Source: Motiliproteus sp036960175
GTDB lineage: Bacteria > Pseudomonadota > Gammaproteobacteria > Pseudomonadales > Balneatricaceae
Reading direction: 5' to 3'
Assembly: GCA_036960175.1 (NCBI GenBank)
Contig: JBALWH010000003.1
Location: 151,557-215,556, forward strand
Length of the DNA: 64,000 nucleotides
Shown: one piece after another, positions 36,272 to 46,001 of the stretch
How positions within the stretch are numbered: the first letter of the stretch is position 1
Layout: each line of letters begins with the position of its first letter
Made by a program: the position numbers and the translations under genes
Notes under the pieces: generated by a model
Seen by the model: only the letters and a program-made list of their open reading frames with translations
Told to the model about the DNA's origin: nothing
Databases searched by the model: none

Positions 36272-36724
36272 CTAGAACTGACTGACACCCGCCGCAATAA
36301 CGCTGTAACGTAACAGTTTTCCGCTCACAATCAACAGCAGGCACCACCAAAAACGCATTTTCAGCCAGCCGCTGATGAGGCAGAGGGGGTCACCTATAAT
36401 CGGTAACCAGGAGAACAACAACGCCGGATAACCATGACGTTGTAGCCACCTCAGCGCTTGTACGTGGCGTTTCTTTAAACGCTCCGAGCCAAAGCGATGC
36501 TGTAGCCAGTAGCCCATCCCCCAAGTGACCATCCCACCCAAGGTATTACCCACAGTGGCCACTATGATTAACAAAGCGATGGAATACTGCTGCCCGTTAA
36601 CCAGATAACCCAAATAAATTTCAGAACCACCAGGCAATAGCGTAGAAGAGATAAAACCACTGCCAAACAAACCCCAGAGTTCAGCATTGTCACCTAGCCA
36701 TGAAAGCCAGGCAGATTCGATCAC
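36272..36724 (-). CDS. yqaA: YqaA family membrane protein (SNARE-associated/DedA-like)
   Basis: 150 residues from the GTG at 36724, which overlaps the recQ stop (GTGA); the longer frame from 36781 would run inside recQ. Membrane segments carry the VTT-domain look: FGSGFISSTLLPGGSEIYLGY, VATVGNTLGGMVTWGMGYWL, ALLFSWLPIIGDPLCLISGW. DedA/YqaA proteins are implicated in lipid flipping or membrane homeostasis; YqaA itself is uncharacterised. Translationally coupled to recQ. Confidence 0.88.
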   Translation of the reverse strand: MIESAWLSWLGDNAELWGLFGSGFISSTLLPGGSEIYLGYLVNGQQYSIALLIIVATVGNTLGGMVTWGMGYWLQHRFGSERLKKRHVQALRWLQRHGYPALLFSWLPIIGDPLCLISGWLKMRFWWCLLLIVSGKLLRYSVIAAGVSQF

Positions 36725-38856
36725 AGCCGCCCCTGTCGCCGTAGCTCCATTTTCACGCAGCGCAGCAAGCCTACCGGGCAATCCTGATCCAGTTGTTGCT
36801 GAATATTGGCCATGGATACGGCCACGTCTTCGCCTTGATCAAGCAACAGCTGTTCGATCTTATCCCGCTCATCCACCGGGATCTCCAGCACCTCATCAAG
36901 AGAGACTTCGTCATCACCGATAGCCGTGGCCAGCAGATGGTAGATCTTGTCAGGACTGATTTGCCGCTGTTGTGAAACTTGCTCGATACTCATGCCGCTG
37001 CGGGCCAGCAGCAGGCATTGCTCACGCTGCTCAGTAAAGGATACTTCCGGCTCCTGAAACGAGCGCAGCAAGTCAATAAAGGGATCGCCATATAACTCCA
37101 ACTTGCGACGCCCGACTCCGCTTATATGGCTGAGGGCGGCAAGATTGTCCGGTCGACCCTCGACCATTTCCATCAGCGTAGCATCATGAAAAATCAGATA
37201 AGGTGGCACATCCTGCTCATTGGCCAAGGAACGCCTGAGTTCTCGCAACGCTTCCCACAACTTCAGCTGTTCACCACTAAAGCGTTGCTGAGAATAAACT
37301 CGTGACTGTTTGCGTTCACGCTGCGGGCTGGCTTTTTCCCGGCGTAATTGCAGGCTCTGTTCACCGCGCAATATTGGTCGGCTTTTCTCAGAAAGACGCA
37401 GCACGCCGAAGCCATCCATATCGACTTCCAGCAGGCCTCTGGCCACTAGCTGCCGAAACAAAGAGCGCCACTCGTTAAGGTTAAGCTCCTTACCGATACC
37501 AAAAGTGCTGAGCTGCTGATGACCATACTCGGTCACCTTGTCGCTGACTTTGCCAAGTAGCACATCCACCAGGTGCCCGACACCAAAGCGCTGACCGGTA
37601 CGATAAACAGTGGACATCGCCTTACGCGCAGCCTCGGTGCCATCCCAGGTATCCACCGGGGTCAAGCAACTGTCACAGTTACCACAGGCACTGTGCTCTT
37701 TTTCACCGAAATAACTAAGTAGCGCCTGGCGACGACAACTGGTTACTTCACACAGCCCGAGCATGGCATCCAGACGCTGACGTTCGATCTGTTTCTGCTG
37801 TGGCTGAGCATCGGAACCTTCCAGCATCTGCCGCAGAAAAATAACATCCTGCAGACCATAGACCATCCAGGCATCCGCCGGCTCGCCATCGCGCCCTGCC
37901 CGACCGGTTTCCTGATAGTAAGCTTCAAGGCTTTTCGGCAGATCCAGATGAGCGACAAAACGCACGTTAGGTTTATCGATGCCCATACCGAAGGCAATGG
38001 TGGCGACAATAATAATAGATTCATCAGTCAGGAAGCGATGCTGATTTTGAGCGCGTAGCTCGCCGCCCAGACCGGCATGATATGGCAGCGCATTAAAGCC
38101 TTTTTCTTGCAGGAAAAGAGCGGTTTCATCCACCTTTTTACGCGATAGGCAATAGACGATGCCGCAGTCTTTAGCATGATCCAGTTGGATAAATTTCAGC
38201 AGCTGCTGACGACCGTTCTGCTTGGGCGAGATGCTGTAACGGATATTAGGACGGTCAAAACCACAGACAAAAACGGCAGCCTGCTCCAGCGCTAAACGCT
38301 GAATGATTTCTTGCTGAGTGCGTTGATCGGCGGTGGCTGTCAGGGCGATGCGAGGCACGCTGGGGAAGCGCTCATGCAATACCGAGAGTTTCAGATATTC
38401 AGGGCGGAAATCATGCCCCCACTGGGAAACACAATGAGCCTCATCGATAGCAAACAGAGAGAGTCGACAACTTTCCAGCAGCCCCAAAGTTCGCGGCTGC
38501 AGCAACCGCTCTGGGGCGATATAAAGCAGATCCAACTCACCATTTCTGAGCTGGTCTTCGGTATGGCGGATCTGCTCAGGGTTTAGCGTAGAGTTAAGAA
38601 AAGCCGCCTTTATGCCCAACTGAGACATTGCCCGCACCTGATCCTGCATCAACGCGATCAGTGGCGACACCACCAGGCCAGTGCCATCTAGCAACAATGC
38701 AGGCAGTTGATAGCAAAGGGACTTTCCGCCACCTGTGGGCATAAGCACCAGAGCATCTTGGCCCTGCAGCACTGATGTGATGACCTCATCCTGTGGTGAC
38801 CGAAACTGGTCGTAGCCAAAGGTGGTTCGAAGTTTGTTTAAAGCGCGTTCTAACAT
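36721..38856 (-). CDS. recQ: ATP-dependent DNA helicase RecQ
   Basis: 711 residues. Superfamily 2 motifs: Walker A LMPTGGGKSLCYQLP, DEAH box in FAIDEAHCVSQWGHDFR, motif VI QETGRAGRDGEP. The zinc cluster of the RQC region is visible (C...SACGNCDSC). The C-terminal HRDC domain (~530-605) is present, followed by ~100 extra residues with an RQC/HTH-like look. A 3'-5' helicase of recombination and replication repair. Start at 38856; yqaA follows in overlapping frame. Confidence 0.97.
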   Translation of the reverse strand: MLERALNKLRTTFGYDQFRSPQDEVITSVLQGQDALVLMPTGGGKSLCYQLPALLLDGTGLVVSPLIALMQDQVRAMSQLGIKAAFLNSTLNPEQIRHTEDQLRNGELDLLYIAPERLLQPRTLGLLESCRLSLFAIDEAHCVSQWGHDFRPEYLKLSVLHERFPSVPRIALTATADQRTQQEIIQRLALEQAAVFVCGFDRPNIRYSISPKQNGRQQLLKFIQLDHAKDCGIVYCLSRKKVDETALFLQEKGFNALPYHAGLGGELRAQNQHRFLTDESIIIVATIAFGMGIDKPNVRFVAHLDLPKSLEAYYQETGRAGRDGEPADAWMVYGLQDVIFLRQMLEGSDAQPQQKQIERQRLDAMLGLCEVTSCRRQALLSYFGEKEHSACGNCDSCLTPVDTWDGTEAARKAMSTVYRTGQRFGVGHLVDVLLGKVSDKVTEYGHQQLSTFGIGKELNLNEWRSLFRQLVARGLLEVDMDGFGVLRLSEKSRPILRGEQSLQLRREKASPQRERKQSRVYSQQRFSGEQLKLWEALRELRRSLANEQDVPPYLIFHDATLMEMVEGRPDNLAALSHISGVGRRKLELYGDPFIDLLRSFQEPEVSFTEQREQCLLLARSGMSIEQVSQQRQISPDKIYHLLATAIGDDEVSLDEVLEIPVDERDKIEQLLLDQGEDVAVSMANIQQQLDQDCPVGLLRCVKMELRRQGRL

Positions 38857-39014
38857 GGCGGAGGATTATCAGCCATCCGGCACAGAGAGTCATCCCACAT
38901 CGACTTTTTCTTTTGTCGGAACATTACCCAGGCAATCGCGAATAAGCGCTGACTATCCCGATAAGCGGGAGTACAATGCGCCGATAACCACATTCGAGCA
39001 GAGCGGAAGCGATT

Positions 39015-39671
39015 ATGAGTCAGAGCCCAGTAAACATCGACAAAACACCCTTGGACGAAAATGAAATGGAAGAACTGGAAAGTTTTATCTTTTCGCCAGC
39101 GGTATCTGAAGAGTCACTGGACTATCTCGGCATTCACGGTTTGCTCACCGCGCTGGCGGTATCACCCGTTGAAGTCCCACGAGAAGAATGGCTGGATGTT
39201 ATTTTCGACGGTGCCCCCGGCTACGCGGATGAAGCCCAACAGCAACGCATACAGTCGCTGCTTATCCGTGAATATCTGGCGTTATGTGATGAACTCAACG
39301 ACGAAGAAGCCCCGGAGCTGCCCTGCGAACTGACCTTGAATGATGATGAAGACGATTCACTGACCGTCTGGTCTCAAGGATTTATGGAAGGCGTATTCCT
39401 GCGGGAATCCGAGTGGTTCGACGCCAACGAAGAACTACTGGCCGAAATGCTACTGCCTATAATGCTAGCCTCAGAACTCTTTGATGAGCCTGAATTCCAA
39501 GAGATCCGCGACAACGAAAATCTCTGTCAGCAATTCTGCAACGAAATTCCCGAGCTGATCACGGATCTCTACCTGCACTTTCGAGTACCCGAAGATACCA
39601 AGCCTAATTTCAACAAAGGTGGCAAAAAAAGCGGTAACAAAGGGCCACAGAAAGGCCCGAAAAAACGTTAA
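39015..39671 (+). CDS. UPF0149 (YgfB/YecA) family protein
   Basis: 218 residues, strongly acidic until the last ~25 residues, which switch to a Lys/Gly-rich basic tail (GGKKSGNKGPQKGPKKR). The family pattern is seen: ESFIFSPAVSEESLDYLGIHGLLTALAVSP near the start and WSQGFMEGVFLRE at ~115. Function of the family is unsettled. It is divergent from recQ (158-bp gap). The zinc-binding SEC-C end of some YecA proteins is absent. Confidence 0.85.
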   Translation: MSQSPVNIDKTPLDENEMEELESFIFSPAVSEESLDYLGIHGLLTALAVSPVEVPREEWLDVIFDGAPGYADEAQQQRIQSLLIREYLALCDELNDEEAPELPCELTLNDDEDDSLTVWSQGFMEGVFLRESEWFDANEELLAEMLLPIMLASELFDEPEFQEIRDNENLCQQFCNEIPELITDLYLHFRVPEDTKPNFNKGGKKSGNKGPQKGPKKR

Positions 39672-39882
39672 TCCTCAACAATCAAGCTACGATAAAAAGC
39701 CCGGCAAAACCGCTGGGCCTTACACCCACCCCCTCCTAAACAGAATCCTTATATTCGCTCAGTCAACGCCAGGACTTGTTGACGGCCTCAGAATGTTTGC
39801 AAAAATATCACCCCGGCAAAAAGAAAATCAGAGCTATATTGAAGTGGACCTTTTATGGACCAACCCAATAGACGGACATCCC

Positions 39883-40212
39883 ATGGCATACGATCAAGGC
39901 TTAGCCGAACGAATCCACGGACACCTCAACCACCGAGGAGATGTGATCGAAAAGAAGATGTTTGGTGGTTTATGTTTTATGGTTTCAGGCCACATGTGTT
40001 GCGGCATTGTCGGTGAGCGACTGATGGCACGAGTTGGGCCAGAGGCTTATGAAGAGTTACTTAACGCACCGCACATCAAGGAGATGGATTTCACCGGAAA
40101 ACCCATGAAAGGTATGCTTTACGTCAATCCTGAGGGGATTTCGGAAGAATCAGATCTGGCCGCCTGGATAAATATTTGTGTGGATTTCGTTAACTCACTG
40201 CCACCAAAATAA
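39883..40212 (+). CDS. TfoX N-terminal domain protein
   Basis: 109 residues from the ATG at 39883 (MAYDQGLAERIHGHL). Family features: KKMFGGLCFMVSGHMCCGIV and KGMLYVNP. Only the N-terminal TfoX domain is present, without the C-terminal helix-hairpin-helix part of the competence regulator, so this is not TfoX/Sxy itself. The frame stays open upstream to 39619, overlapping the UPF0149 gene, but that part is not conserved-looking. Function unknown. Confidence 0.82.
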   Translation: MAYDQGLAERIHGHLNHRGDVIEKKMFGGLCFMVSGHMCCGIVGERLMARVGPEAYEELLNAPHIKEMDFTGKPMKGMLYVNPEGISEESDLAAWINICVDFVNSLPPK

Positions 40213-40331
40213 CCCTATGAATAAAGCTCTGGCCTGATACGACAACACACTAATGAAGATCTAACGTCCATAAAAAAGGGCAAACTAAGATAGTGTTCAC
40301 CCCCTTCATCAACTATCAGCAACCAATCCGC

Positions 40332-40826
40332 TTACATCACCTCTTTAGGTTCGGCCTCCTGGCTGTTATAGGGCCAGGGCGATACCCTTACGCTGCCATC
40401 CAGTTTTAGAATTCGTACCCGATCTCCAATCCGAAAACGTCCCTCTTCGGTGGTTTCCTGAACGATGGAGATCAATTCACCTTGATCCATGCGCACGGTG
40501 ATATCCTGACCGTTGGCACGGGTGGCACGTTCTTCGAGGGCTTCACCGGCGATAGTACCGGCGATAGCGCCAACCGCGGTGGCTAGGTCCTTACCTTTAC
40601 CACCACCGACACTGCTACCGGCAATACCGCCGACCACAGCCCCAGCCACTTTACTGATGACAGTGCGGCGGCCTTCGAGTACTACGTCGTTAATGGCTTC
40701 GATGGTCCCGAATTTAACCGTTTGCACCCGTCGCGCTTGATCCCTGGAATAGGTCTTGTCATCCAGTGTCGATGCACAGCCTGAAAGCATCATCAGAGAA
40801 ACCATAATCGCCATAAACTTGTTCAT
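40332..40826 (-). CDS. Glycine-zipper outer-membrane lipoprotein (SlyB/Pcp-like)
   Basis: 164 residues from the ATG at 40826; ATG 40838 is an alternative and neither has a clear ribosome site. The lipobox is MMLSGCAS. The central Gly-rich hairpin (KVAGAVVGGIAGSSVGGGKG then AVGAIAGTIAGEALEE) is the glycine zipper 2TM domain, followed by a beta-rich C-terminus (VRMDQGELISIVQE, GDRVRILKLDGSVRVSP). Members such as SlyB help maintain the outer membrane. Monocistronic. Confidence 0.85.
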   Translation of the reverse strand: MNKFMAIMVSLMMLSGCASTLDDKTYSRDQARRVQTVKFGTIEAINDVVLEGRRTVISKVAGAVVGGIAGSSVGGGKGKDLATAVGAIAGTIAGEALEERATRANGQDITVRMDQGELISIVQETTEEGRFRIGDRVRILKLDGSVRVSPWPYNSQEAEPKEVM

Positions 40827-40994
40827 AAATAACACCATTCTTGTGTAGGTAGTTTTGTAAGTTGCTGTGTAGTCGGTTGTATAGCTTGCCGTACTAATCG
40901 TTGCTTCCAATTTTACGCTATTGAGACGGCAAAGCAGCGTTTTTTAGCTCAATTACAGATTAATCACCAGAACACCGGTTTAGCCGGTTACTGT

Positions 40995-42131
40995 CTAGAC
41001 AATACGCAGTAGTAACGAGTTCAAATAACCCCAGACGAAATCCCGCGTGCGTTGATACCAAGGGCGCTGTAACCAGGATTCCAGAGTAATCTCGTCACTG
41101 TCGGATAGATCTTTAGAAATAGCGGTAGAGACCTGATCAGTCAAGGCTGCATCAACGACTTCTTGATTAGCTTCCAGGTTCCAGAGCAAATTCCAGTGAT
41201 CCAGATTACATGAGCCAATTGACACCCAATTATCACAAACTCCCAGCTTGGCATGAATAAAACGGGGCTGATATTCATAGATCCGCACGCCAGCAGACAG
41301 TAGCCGCTTGTAGTAGCGCCGAGAAGCATAATAGATTCCCGGATGGTCAGTTATCGTTCCCGGTAGCAATAAACGCACATCCACCCCTCTGCGGGCGGCA
41401 TTTATCAGTGCCCGACGAATAGACCAGGACGGCAAAAAATAGGCGGTGACCAACCAGACGCGCTTATGAGCGGCGTTTATCTGACTGCGGAAATTGGCCT
41501 TTATCTCCTGTTGATGGACACCTTCGGCGGTAGCAATCTTCACCTCAGCATTGCCAACGGGGTTGGTATTGACCGCAAAGTCGAGAGTTTCTGCGGTGCT
41601 TATGCGCCATTGCCGCTGGAACAACGTCATCCAGTCCCGAAGCACCGGTCCTTGCACTGCCAGCATTAACTCATGCCAGGGCTGCCCATCAGCAACGCCC
41701 TGATAGAACTCATCGGCCAGCCCCGTACCGCCGACAAAGACAATACGACCATCGACCAGAAAAATTTTGCGGTGATCCCTAGAGAAATTACTGTTCCACT
41801 TATGCCAGCGGATAGGATTGTAAATTTTCAACCGCACCCCTGCAGTCAGTAGCCGTTGTCGATCGCGACTATTCAGGCTCCGTGCGCCGACGGCATCTAT
41901 CAGCATGCACACCACCACACCCCTTTGTATGGCAGCAGCAAAAGCCTCAATAAATTGATCCAGTAACCGACCGGAACTGACAAAGTAAAACTCCAACAGC
42001 ACCGATTGTTGTGACTGATTGATGGCCTCAAGCATGGCAGGGAAGAAGCGATGCCCATCGATTAGCAGTTCAACCCGGTTACCCTGATGCCAGTACCAAC
42101 GCTGCTTCTTGACCAATCGATCTCCTTGCAA
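40995..42131 (-). CDS. Cardiolipin synthase-like phospholipase D protein (ClsB type)
   Basis: 378 residues with two HKD motifs, HRKIFLVD (~135) and HAKLGVCD (~290), each followed by the G/S-rich stretch (FVGGTGLAD, SIGSCNLD). No N-terminal transmembrane helices, as in ClsB. ClsB-type enzymes make cardiolipin from phosphatidylglycerol and phosphatidylethanolamine. It ends 13 residue-lengths from no partner of its own but lies 14 bp downstream of the MsbA-like exporter on the same strand, so the two are probably cotranscribed, a lipid theme. Confidence 0.88.
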   Translation of the reverse strand: MQGDRLVKKQRWYWHQGNRVELLIDGHRFFPAMLEAINQSQQSVLLEFYFVSSGRLLDQFIEAFAAAIQRGVVVCMLIDAVGARSLNSRDRQRLLTAGVRLKIYNPIRWHKWNSNFSRDHRKIFLVDGRIVFVGGTGLADEFYQGVADGQPWHELMLAVQGPVLRDWMTLFQRQWRISTAETLDFAVNTNPVGNAEVKIATAEGVHQQEIKANFRSQINAAHKRVWLVTAYFLPSWSIRRALINAARRGVDVRLLLPGTITDHPGIYYASRRYYKRLLSAGVRIYEYQPRFIHAKLGVCDNWVSIGSCNLDHWNLLWNLEANQEVVDAALTDQVSTAISKDLSDSDEITLESWLQRPWYQRTRDFVWGYLNSLLLRIV

Positions 42132-42145
42132 TCATGCTGATTGGA

Positions 42146-43957
42146 TTATTGCTGTCGCTCTCCGTATAGCTTGGCATAGAGTCCGTTTTCTGCCAGTAAC
42201 TGATGATGACTACCCTGCTCAATAATCCGCCCATCTTCAAAAACATAGACATGATCTGCCTGTTTTACCGCACTCAGACGGTGGGCAACGATAATGGTGG
42301 TGCGATCTTTCAAAAAAGTATTCAAGGCACTGTGCAAGGCAAACTCAGTTTCTGTATCCAGGGCCGAAGTCGCCTCATCCAGAATCACCACCCGAGGATC
42401 ACTAAGGACCATGCGCGCAATCGCCAAACGCTGGCGTTGCCCTCCTGATAAGCGCACGCCCTGGCGGCCAACCCGAGTCTCCAGACCTTCAGTCCTAGCG
42501 GCAACGAAATCTTTCAACTGTGCAACCTCCAGAGCATTCCAAAGCAGCGGTTCGGGATAATCCCTGCCCAAGGTCAGATTGCTACGTACAGTGCCGTTAA
42601 ATAATGCGGGGTGCTGTAGCACCGTCGCTACATTTTCCCGCACCACCTCAAGACCGATACGCTGCACCGCGACGCCATTGAACTTTATTTGCCCCCGTTG
42701 CGCCGGATATAGCCCCAGCAGTACCTGCACCAGGGTTGATTTGCCGCCACCACTGGCCCCTACCAGCGCGATTTTTTCTCCTGCGGCAATATCCAGGCTG
42801 ATGCCGTTGAGCACATCCTGGCCACTCTTATAGGCAAAATGCACATCCTGCAGCTGGATGGATACGGTGGTGCTGTTGGCGAAGGGGTTTTCCAGATTGG
42901 GGTAGTGAGGCTCTTCGTGCAGATCCAGCAATGTATTGATACGGTTGAGGGCACCATCGGCAGCATAGTACGCATACTGCATGCCCAGAAGTTCCTGCAC
43001 TGGGCCCATCATAAACCACAGATAGCCAAAGACTGCGATCATCTGTCCGACACTGAGATCCGACGTCACTACCATCATCATAGAGATAGCCCGGAACAGG
43101 TCAAAGCCCACTAGAAACACCATAAAGCTAACGCGATTGGCGGCATCAGAGCGCCACTGAAAAGAGGCCGAGCGCTCACGAACATGAGCGGCGCCATCTA
43201 CCAATAACGACAGATAATGTTTCTCACGGTTACTGGAGCGGATTTGTTGGATGGCTTCCAGGGTTTCTGTCAGCGCTTCCTGAAATATTGCGAAGGCACT
43301 GTTCTCAGCCTTTTTTAACCGTTTGACCTGTTTACCGATCACCATGGTGACGTAGATCACCAACGGATTCATAAACAAAATAAACAGTGCCAGCGGCCAA
43401 TGCAGCCATAACAACACCAACGCCGTACCGAAAATGCTGAGAGCTGCCACCAACAGTTTACTGACCGACTCACCAACAAAACGATCAACGGTATCCAGAT
43501 CAGTGACGAAATGGGCAGTGACCGCGCCACTGCCCAAGGTTTCGTATTCTGCCATGGAAATACGCTGCAACCGCTCCAGCATGCCCTTGCGGATTCTGAA
43601 GATGATGTCTTTAGATATCAACGTGAACGCGCGCCCCTGCCAGATATTGAACAACAGGGAAATAACCCGCAGCACAATAGTCAGCAGTAGTACGCCAAAA
43701 ATATACAGCCAGGGTCCGTGCCAGGCAGCGGGAGCCAATTGATTGAAGATGGCGATCAAGGCACCGGGCTTTTCCAGCAGCACTTCATCCACCAGCAGAG
43801 GCATCAGCAGCGGTACCGGTACGGCGGCGATAGTGGCCGCCACGGCCAACAGGTTGGCAATGATCAGCTCACGGCGATGCTCTCTGGCAATTCCAAAGAT
43901 ATAGCGCCAGTCATAATGAAAACCTTGCGGGGGAACTCTCGTGTTTTGTGCGTTCAA
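42146..43957 (-). CDS. ABC exporter, fused permease-ATPase (MsbA/LipA-like)
   Basis: 603 residues: six-helix ABC exporter domain (~30-320) and a nucleotide-binding domain with Walker A GASGGGKST (~398), signature LSGGQRQRLAIAR (~505), Walker B RVVILDEATSALD and a switch His in IIVAHRLSAV. Half-transporter that should homodimerise. Closest in look to lipid A/lipid or multidrug exporters; substrate cannot be read. Followed by a cardiolipin synthase-like gene 14 bp downstream. Confidence 0.93.
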   Translation of the reverse strand: MNAQNTRVPPQGFHYDWRYIFGIAREHRRELIIANLLAVAATIAAVPVPLLMPLLVDEVLLEKPGALIAIFNQLAPAAWHGPWLYIFGVLLLTIVLRVISLLFNIWQGRAFTLISKDIIFRIRKGMLERLQRISMAEYETLGSGAVTAHFVTDLDTVDRFVGESVSKLLVAALSIFGTALVLLWLHWPLALFILFMNPLVIYVTMVIGKQVKRLKKAENSAFAIFQEALTETLEAIQQIRSSNREKHYLSLLVDGAAHVRERSASFQWRSDAANRVSFMVFLVGFDLFRAISMMMVVTSDLSVGQMIAVFGYLWFMMGPVQELLGMQYAYYAADGALNRINTLLDLHEEPHYPNLENPFANSTTVSIQLQDVHFAYKSGQDVLNGISLDIAAGEKIALVGASGGGKSTLVQVLLGLYPAQRGQIKFNGVAVQRIGLEVVRENVATVLQHPALFNGTVRSNLTLGRDYPEPLLWNALEVAQLKDFVAARTEGLETRVGRQGVRLSGGQRQRLAIARMVLSDPRVVILDEATSALDTETEFALHSALNTFLKDRTTIIVAHRLSAVKQADHVYVFEDGRIIEQGSHHQLLAENGLYAKLYGERQQ

Positions 43958-44016
43958 CTTCAGACCTCCTACCCTGATAGCATAGCTCCAGGGTCGGCAG
44001 GAGTAGGTATGATCGT

Positions 44017-44319
44017 TTAGCTGTGCTTACCACCACAGTTAGGTGAAGCAGGAACTTGATGGCCCTGGGACTGCCACTCTTCCTCGGTAAACAGATGCAT
44101 AGCCAGAGCATGAATAGCACCTTTCATTTCTTCCTCAAGCAGGCCATAGATCATCTGATGACGAGCCACTGGGCGCTTACCGGAAAAATCATTCGACACT
44201 AACGTGACCTTGAAGTGACTATCCGTCCCCGGCCCTGCATGCTTATGACTTTCGTTTTCGATAGCCAGGTGCTGAATGGATAGACCTTGATTCAATTTAG
44301 ATTCGATAACGCTTTGCAT
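44017..44319 (-). CDS. bolA: BolA family protein
   Basis: 100 residues: MQSVIESKLNQGLSIQHLAIENES at the N-terminus, then SHKHAGPGTDSHFKVTLVS and FSGKRPVARHQMIYGLLEEE, the BolA pattern with the conserved His residues used in Fe-S binding with monothiol glutaredoxins. A regulator of Fe-S/iron metabolism and morphology. Between the MsbA-like gene and DUF3422, on the same strand. An extended His/Cys-containing tail (PNCGGKHS) is present. Confidence 0.92.
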   Translation of the reverse strand: MQSVIESKLNQGLSIQHLAIENESHKHAGPGTDSHFKVTLVSNDFSGKRPVARHQMIYGLLEEEMKGAIHALAMHLFTEEEWQSQGHQVPASPNCGGKHS

Positions 44320-44387
44320 GGGCTAATTCTCAACAGCAGCTGTTTGTTGTAGGAGTATTGAATACTAATCGCAACGGCCTCAGCGAA

Positions 44388-44424
44388 CCAGCCTAATCCG
44401 ACTGTTATTGTCGGATTAGGCTGG
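44388..44424. terminator. Strong 15-bp hairpin between the DUF3422 gene and bolA
   Basis: CCAGCCTAATCCGAC - TGTTATT - GTCGGATTAGGCTGG is a perfect 15-bp stem with a 7-base loop. It is 46 bp after the DUF3422 stop on the minus strand. There is no T tract on either side, so it may stabilise mRNA ends or be a REP-type element rather than a classical terminator. Confidence 0.55.
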
Positions 44425-44470
44425 CCGGATTAAGCGGTCAGGTTAAGCAACCAACGTTACGCTAGAAAAT

Positions 44471-45838
44471 CTAGTGATCCGTATCTTTGATCAGTTTTTT
44501 ATGAATATGGTGCATCCCCATAAATACCGTAATGATCACCACAGGAACCGATGCGCCTAAGACAATATTCTTGTCGAACTCGACCCCCAATCCGTAAAGG
44601 GAATCCAATAGATATTTAATCAGGCCGATGCTGTAATAAGAGATGGCGGCTACCGACAGGCCTTCTACCGTTTGTTGCAGACGTAGCTGCAAATTGGCAC
44701 GGCGATCCATCGAGCTTAACAACTTTTGATTTTGTTCCTGTACGGCAGTTTCAACCCGCGTACGCAGCAAGTCACTGGCTCGGGAAATTCGGCGGGAGAT
44801 ATCATCCAAACGAGTCGATACCGTCTGACAGGTTCTGACCGCTGGGTGCAAACGACGAGACAAAAACTCACGCAGGGTCAGATGCCCGGTGATTTCATCT
44901 TCCTGAATAGCATCAAGACGATGCAGCACTACATCGTAGTAAGCCAGAGAGGCGGCGAAGCGGTAGTTACTCTGGGCACGGAAAGCTTCGCTGCGAGCCG
45001 CCATCCCTGACATCTTGGACAGCAGCTCACGGTCACTGCGCTCTTCATCCACCGACTGTGAAATCTGCTGGGTCAGATCCTTTAGTTCGCTTTCCAGGCT
45101 ATTCAGCTGACTATTGATCTGACGCGCCATAGGCACACCCAGAGTGGCCATCAACCGATAGGTTTCTAACTCGAGCAAACGCTGCACTAAGCGACCCAGC
45201 TGTGCCCTGCTGAGACCGCGATCATAGATAATTAGGCGACCGAAACTATCATCATGAAGACGGAATGCGGTCCAAACCTTAGCCGCACCGTTGTGAGGGA
45301 GGCTACCAATCAGGCGCATGTTATCAAAGTAGTCTTTGACCACCTCGACACCAGGCTCTTCATCGCCACTGCTTTCAACTACAGCGTGCAGGGCCACTAC
45401 AACCTGGCCAGGGATATTCTCCAGCCACTCTTTGGGTACATAATCGATACCATTCTTCTCGAACGGCGTACCCGAAAGCGGTCCTTCATGAATAAAGGTA
45501 TAGGTCGAGAACTCCAGATGGCGTTCCCAGCGCAGGTTAAAAAGACCAAAGTCCTGATGAAAACACGGCATCGTTCGCGCAGGCGCGCTGGTTTGATAAC
45601 GCTCGCAGAGACTGCTAATAAACTGGTGTTCTTCTTCCAGAAGCTTACCCGCATGCTGTACAGCGATGTGAGTGATCTGGGCTGGCGCAGCCTGTAGGTA
45701 AAAGGGTCGGCTATGGAGTTCGTTATACAGATCTTCCCTGAGAGGATGGACCTCGAGTTTGATTGGAGCAGACGTCAGTACGCCTTCGCTATTACTCAGT
45801 TCCAATGCGGCCAACGGGGGGTTACTGCTTTGTTCCAT
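44471..45838 (-). CDS. DUF3422 family membrane protein
   Basis: 455 residues from the ATG at 45838 (frame open to 45862). Family features: LREDLYNELHSRPFYLQAAP near the start, GLFNLRWERHLEFSTYTFI and an ending with two transmembrane helices (~395-450). Coiled-coil character in the middle (LNSLESELKDLTQQISQSV). Function unknown though the family is widespread in proteobacteria. The rest is soluble, so it is a C-terminally anchored protein. Confidence 0.88.
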   Translation of the reverse strand: MEQSSNPPLAALELSNSEGVLTSAPIKLEVHPLREDLYNELHSRPFYLQAAPAQITHIAVQHAGKLLEEEHQFISSLCERYQTSAPARTMPCFHQDFGLFNLRWERHLEFSTYTFIHEGPLSGTPFEKNGIDYVPKEWLENIPGQVVVALHAVVESSGDEEPGVEVVKDYFDNMRLIGSLPHNGAAKVWTAFRLHDDSFGRLIIYDRGLSRAQLGRLVQRLLELETYRLMATLGVPMARQINSQLNSLESELKDLTQQISQSVDEERSDRELLSKMSGMAARSEAFRAQSNYRFAASLAYYDVVLHRLDAIQEDEITGHLTLREFLSRRLHPAVRTCQTVSTRLDDISRRISRASDLLRTRVETAVQEQNQKLLSSMDRRANLQLRLQQTVEGLSVAAISYYSIGLIKYLLDSLYGLGVEFDKNIVLGASVPVVIITVFMGMHHIHKKLIKDTDH

Positions 45839-46001
45839 ACCTGCTCTATCTCCAACCAACAACTATCAATAAGCTGACAAAAGTTAAAATAATTAGACCT
45901 TTGTATTATAAGATACATGAAATAGCTATAACACTCTGGTGTCAATTTCCCACCGGCACAGCACAACTTGTTCATGCAACCCCAGCAAAACAGGTTAATA
46001 G

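Noticed and set aside
39619..39882. N-terminal extension of the TfoX-N protein
   Set aside because: Overlaps the UPF0149 gene and reads as low-complexity non-homologous sequence; the family starts at 39883.
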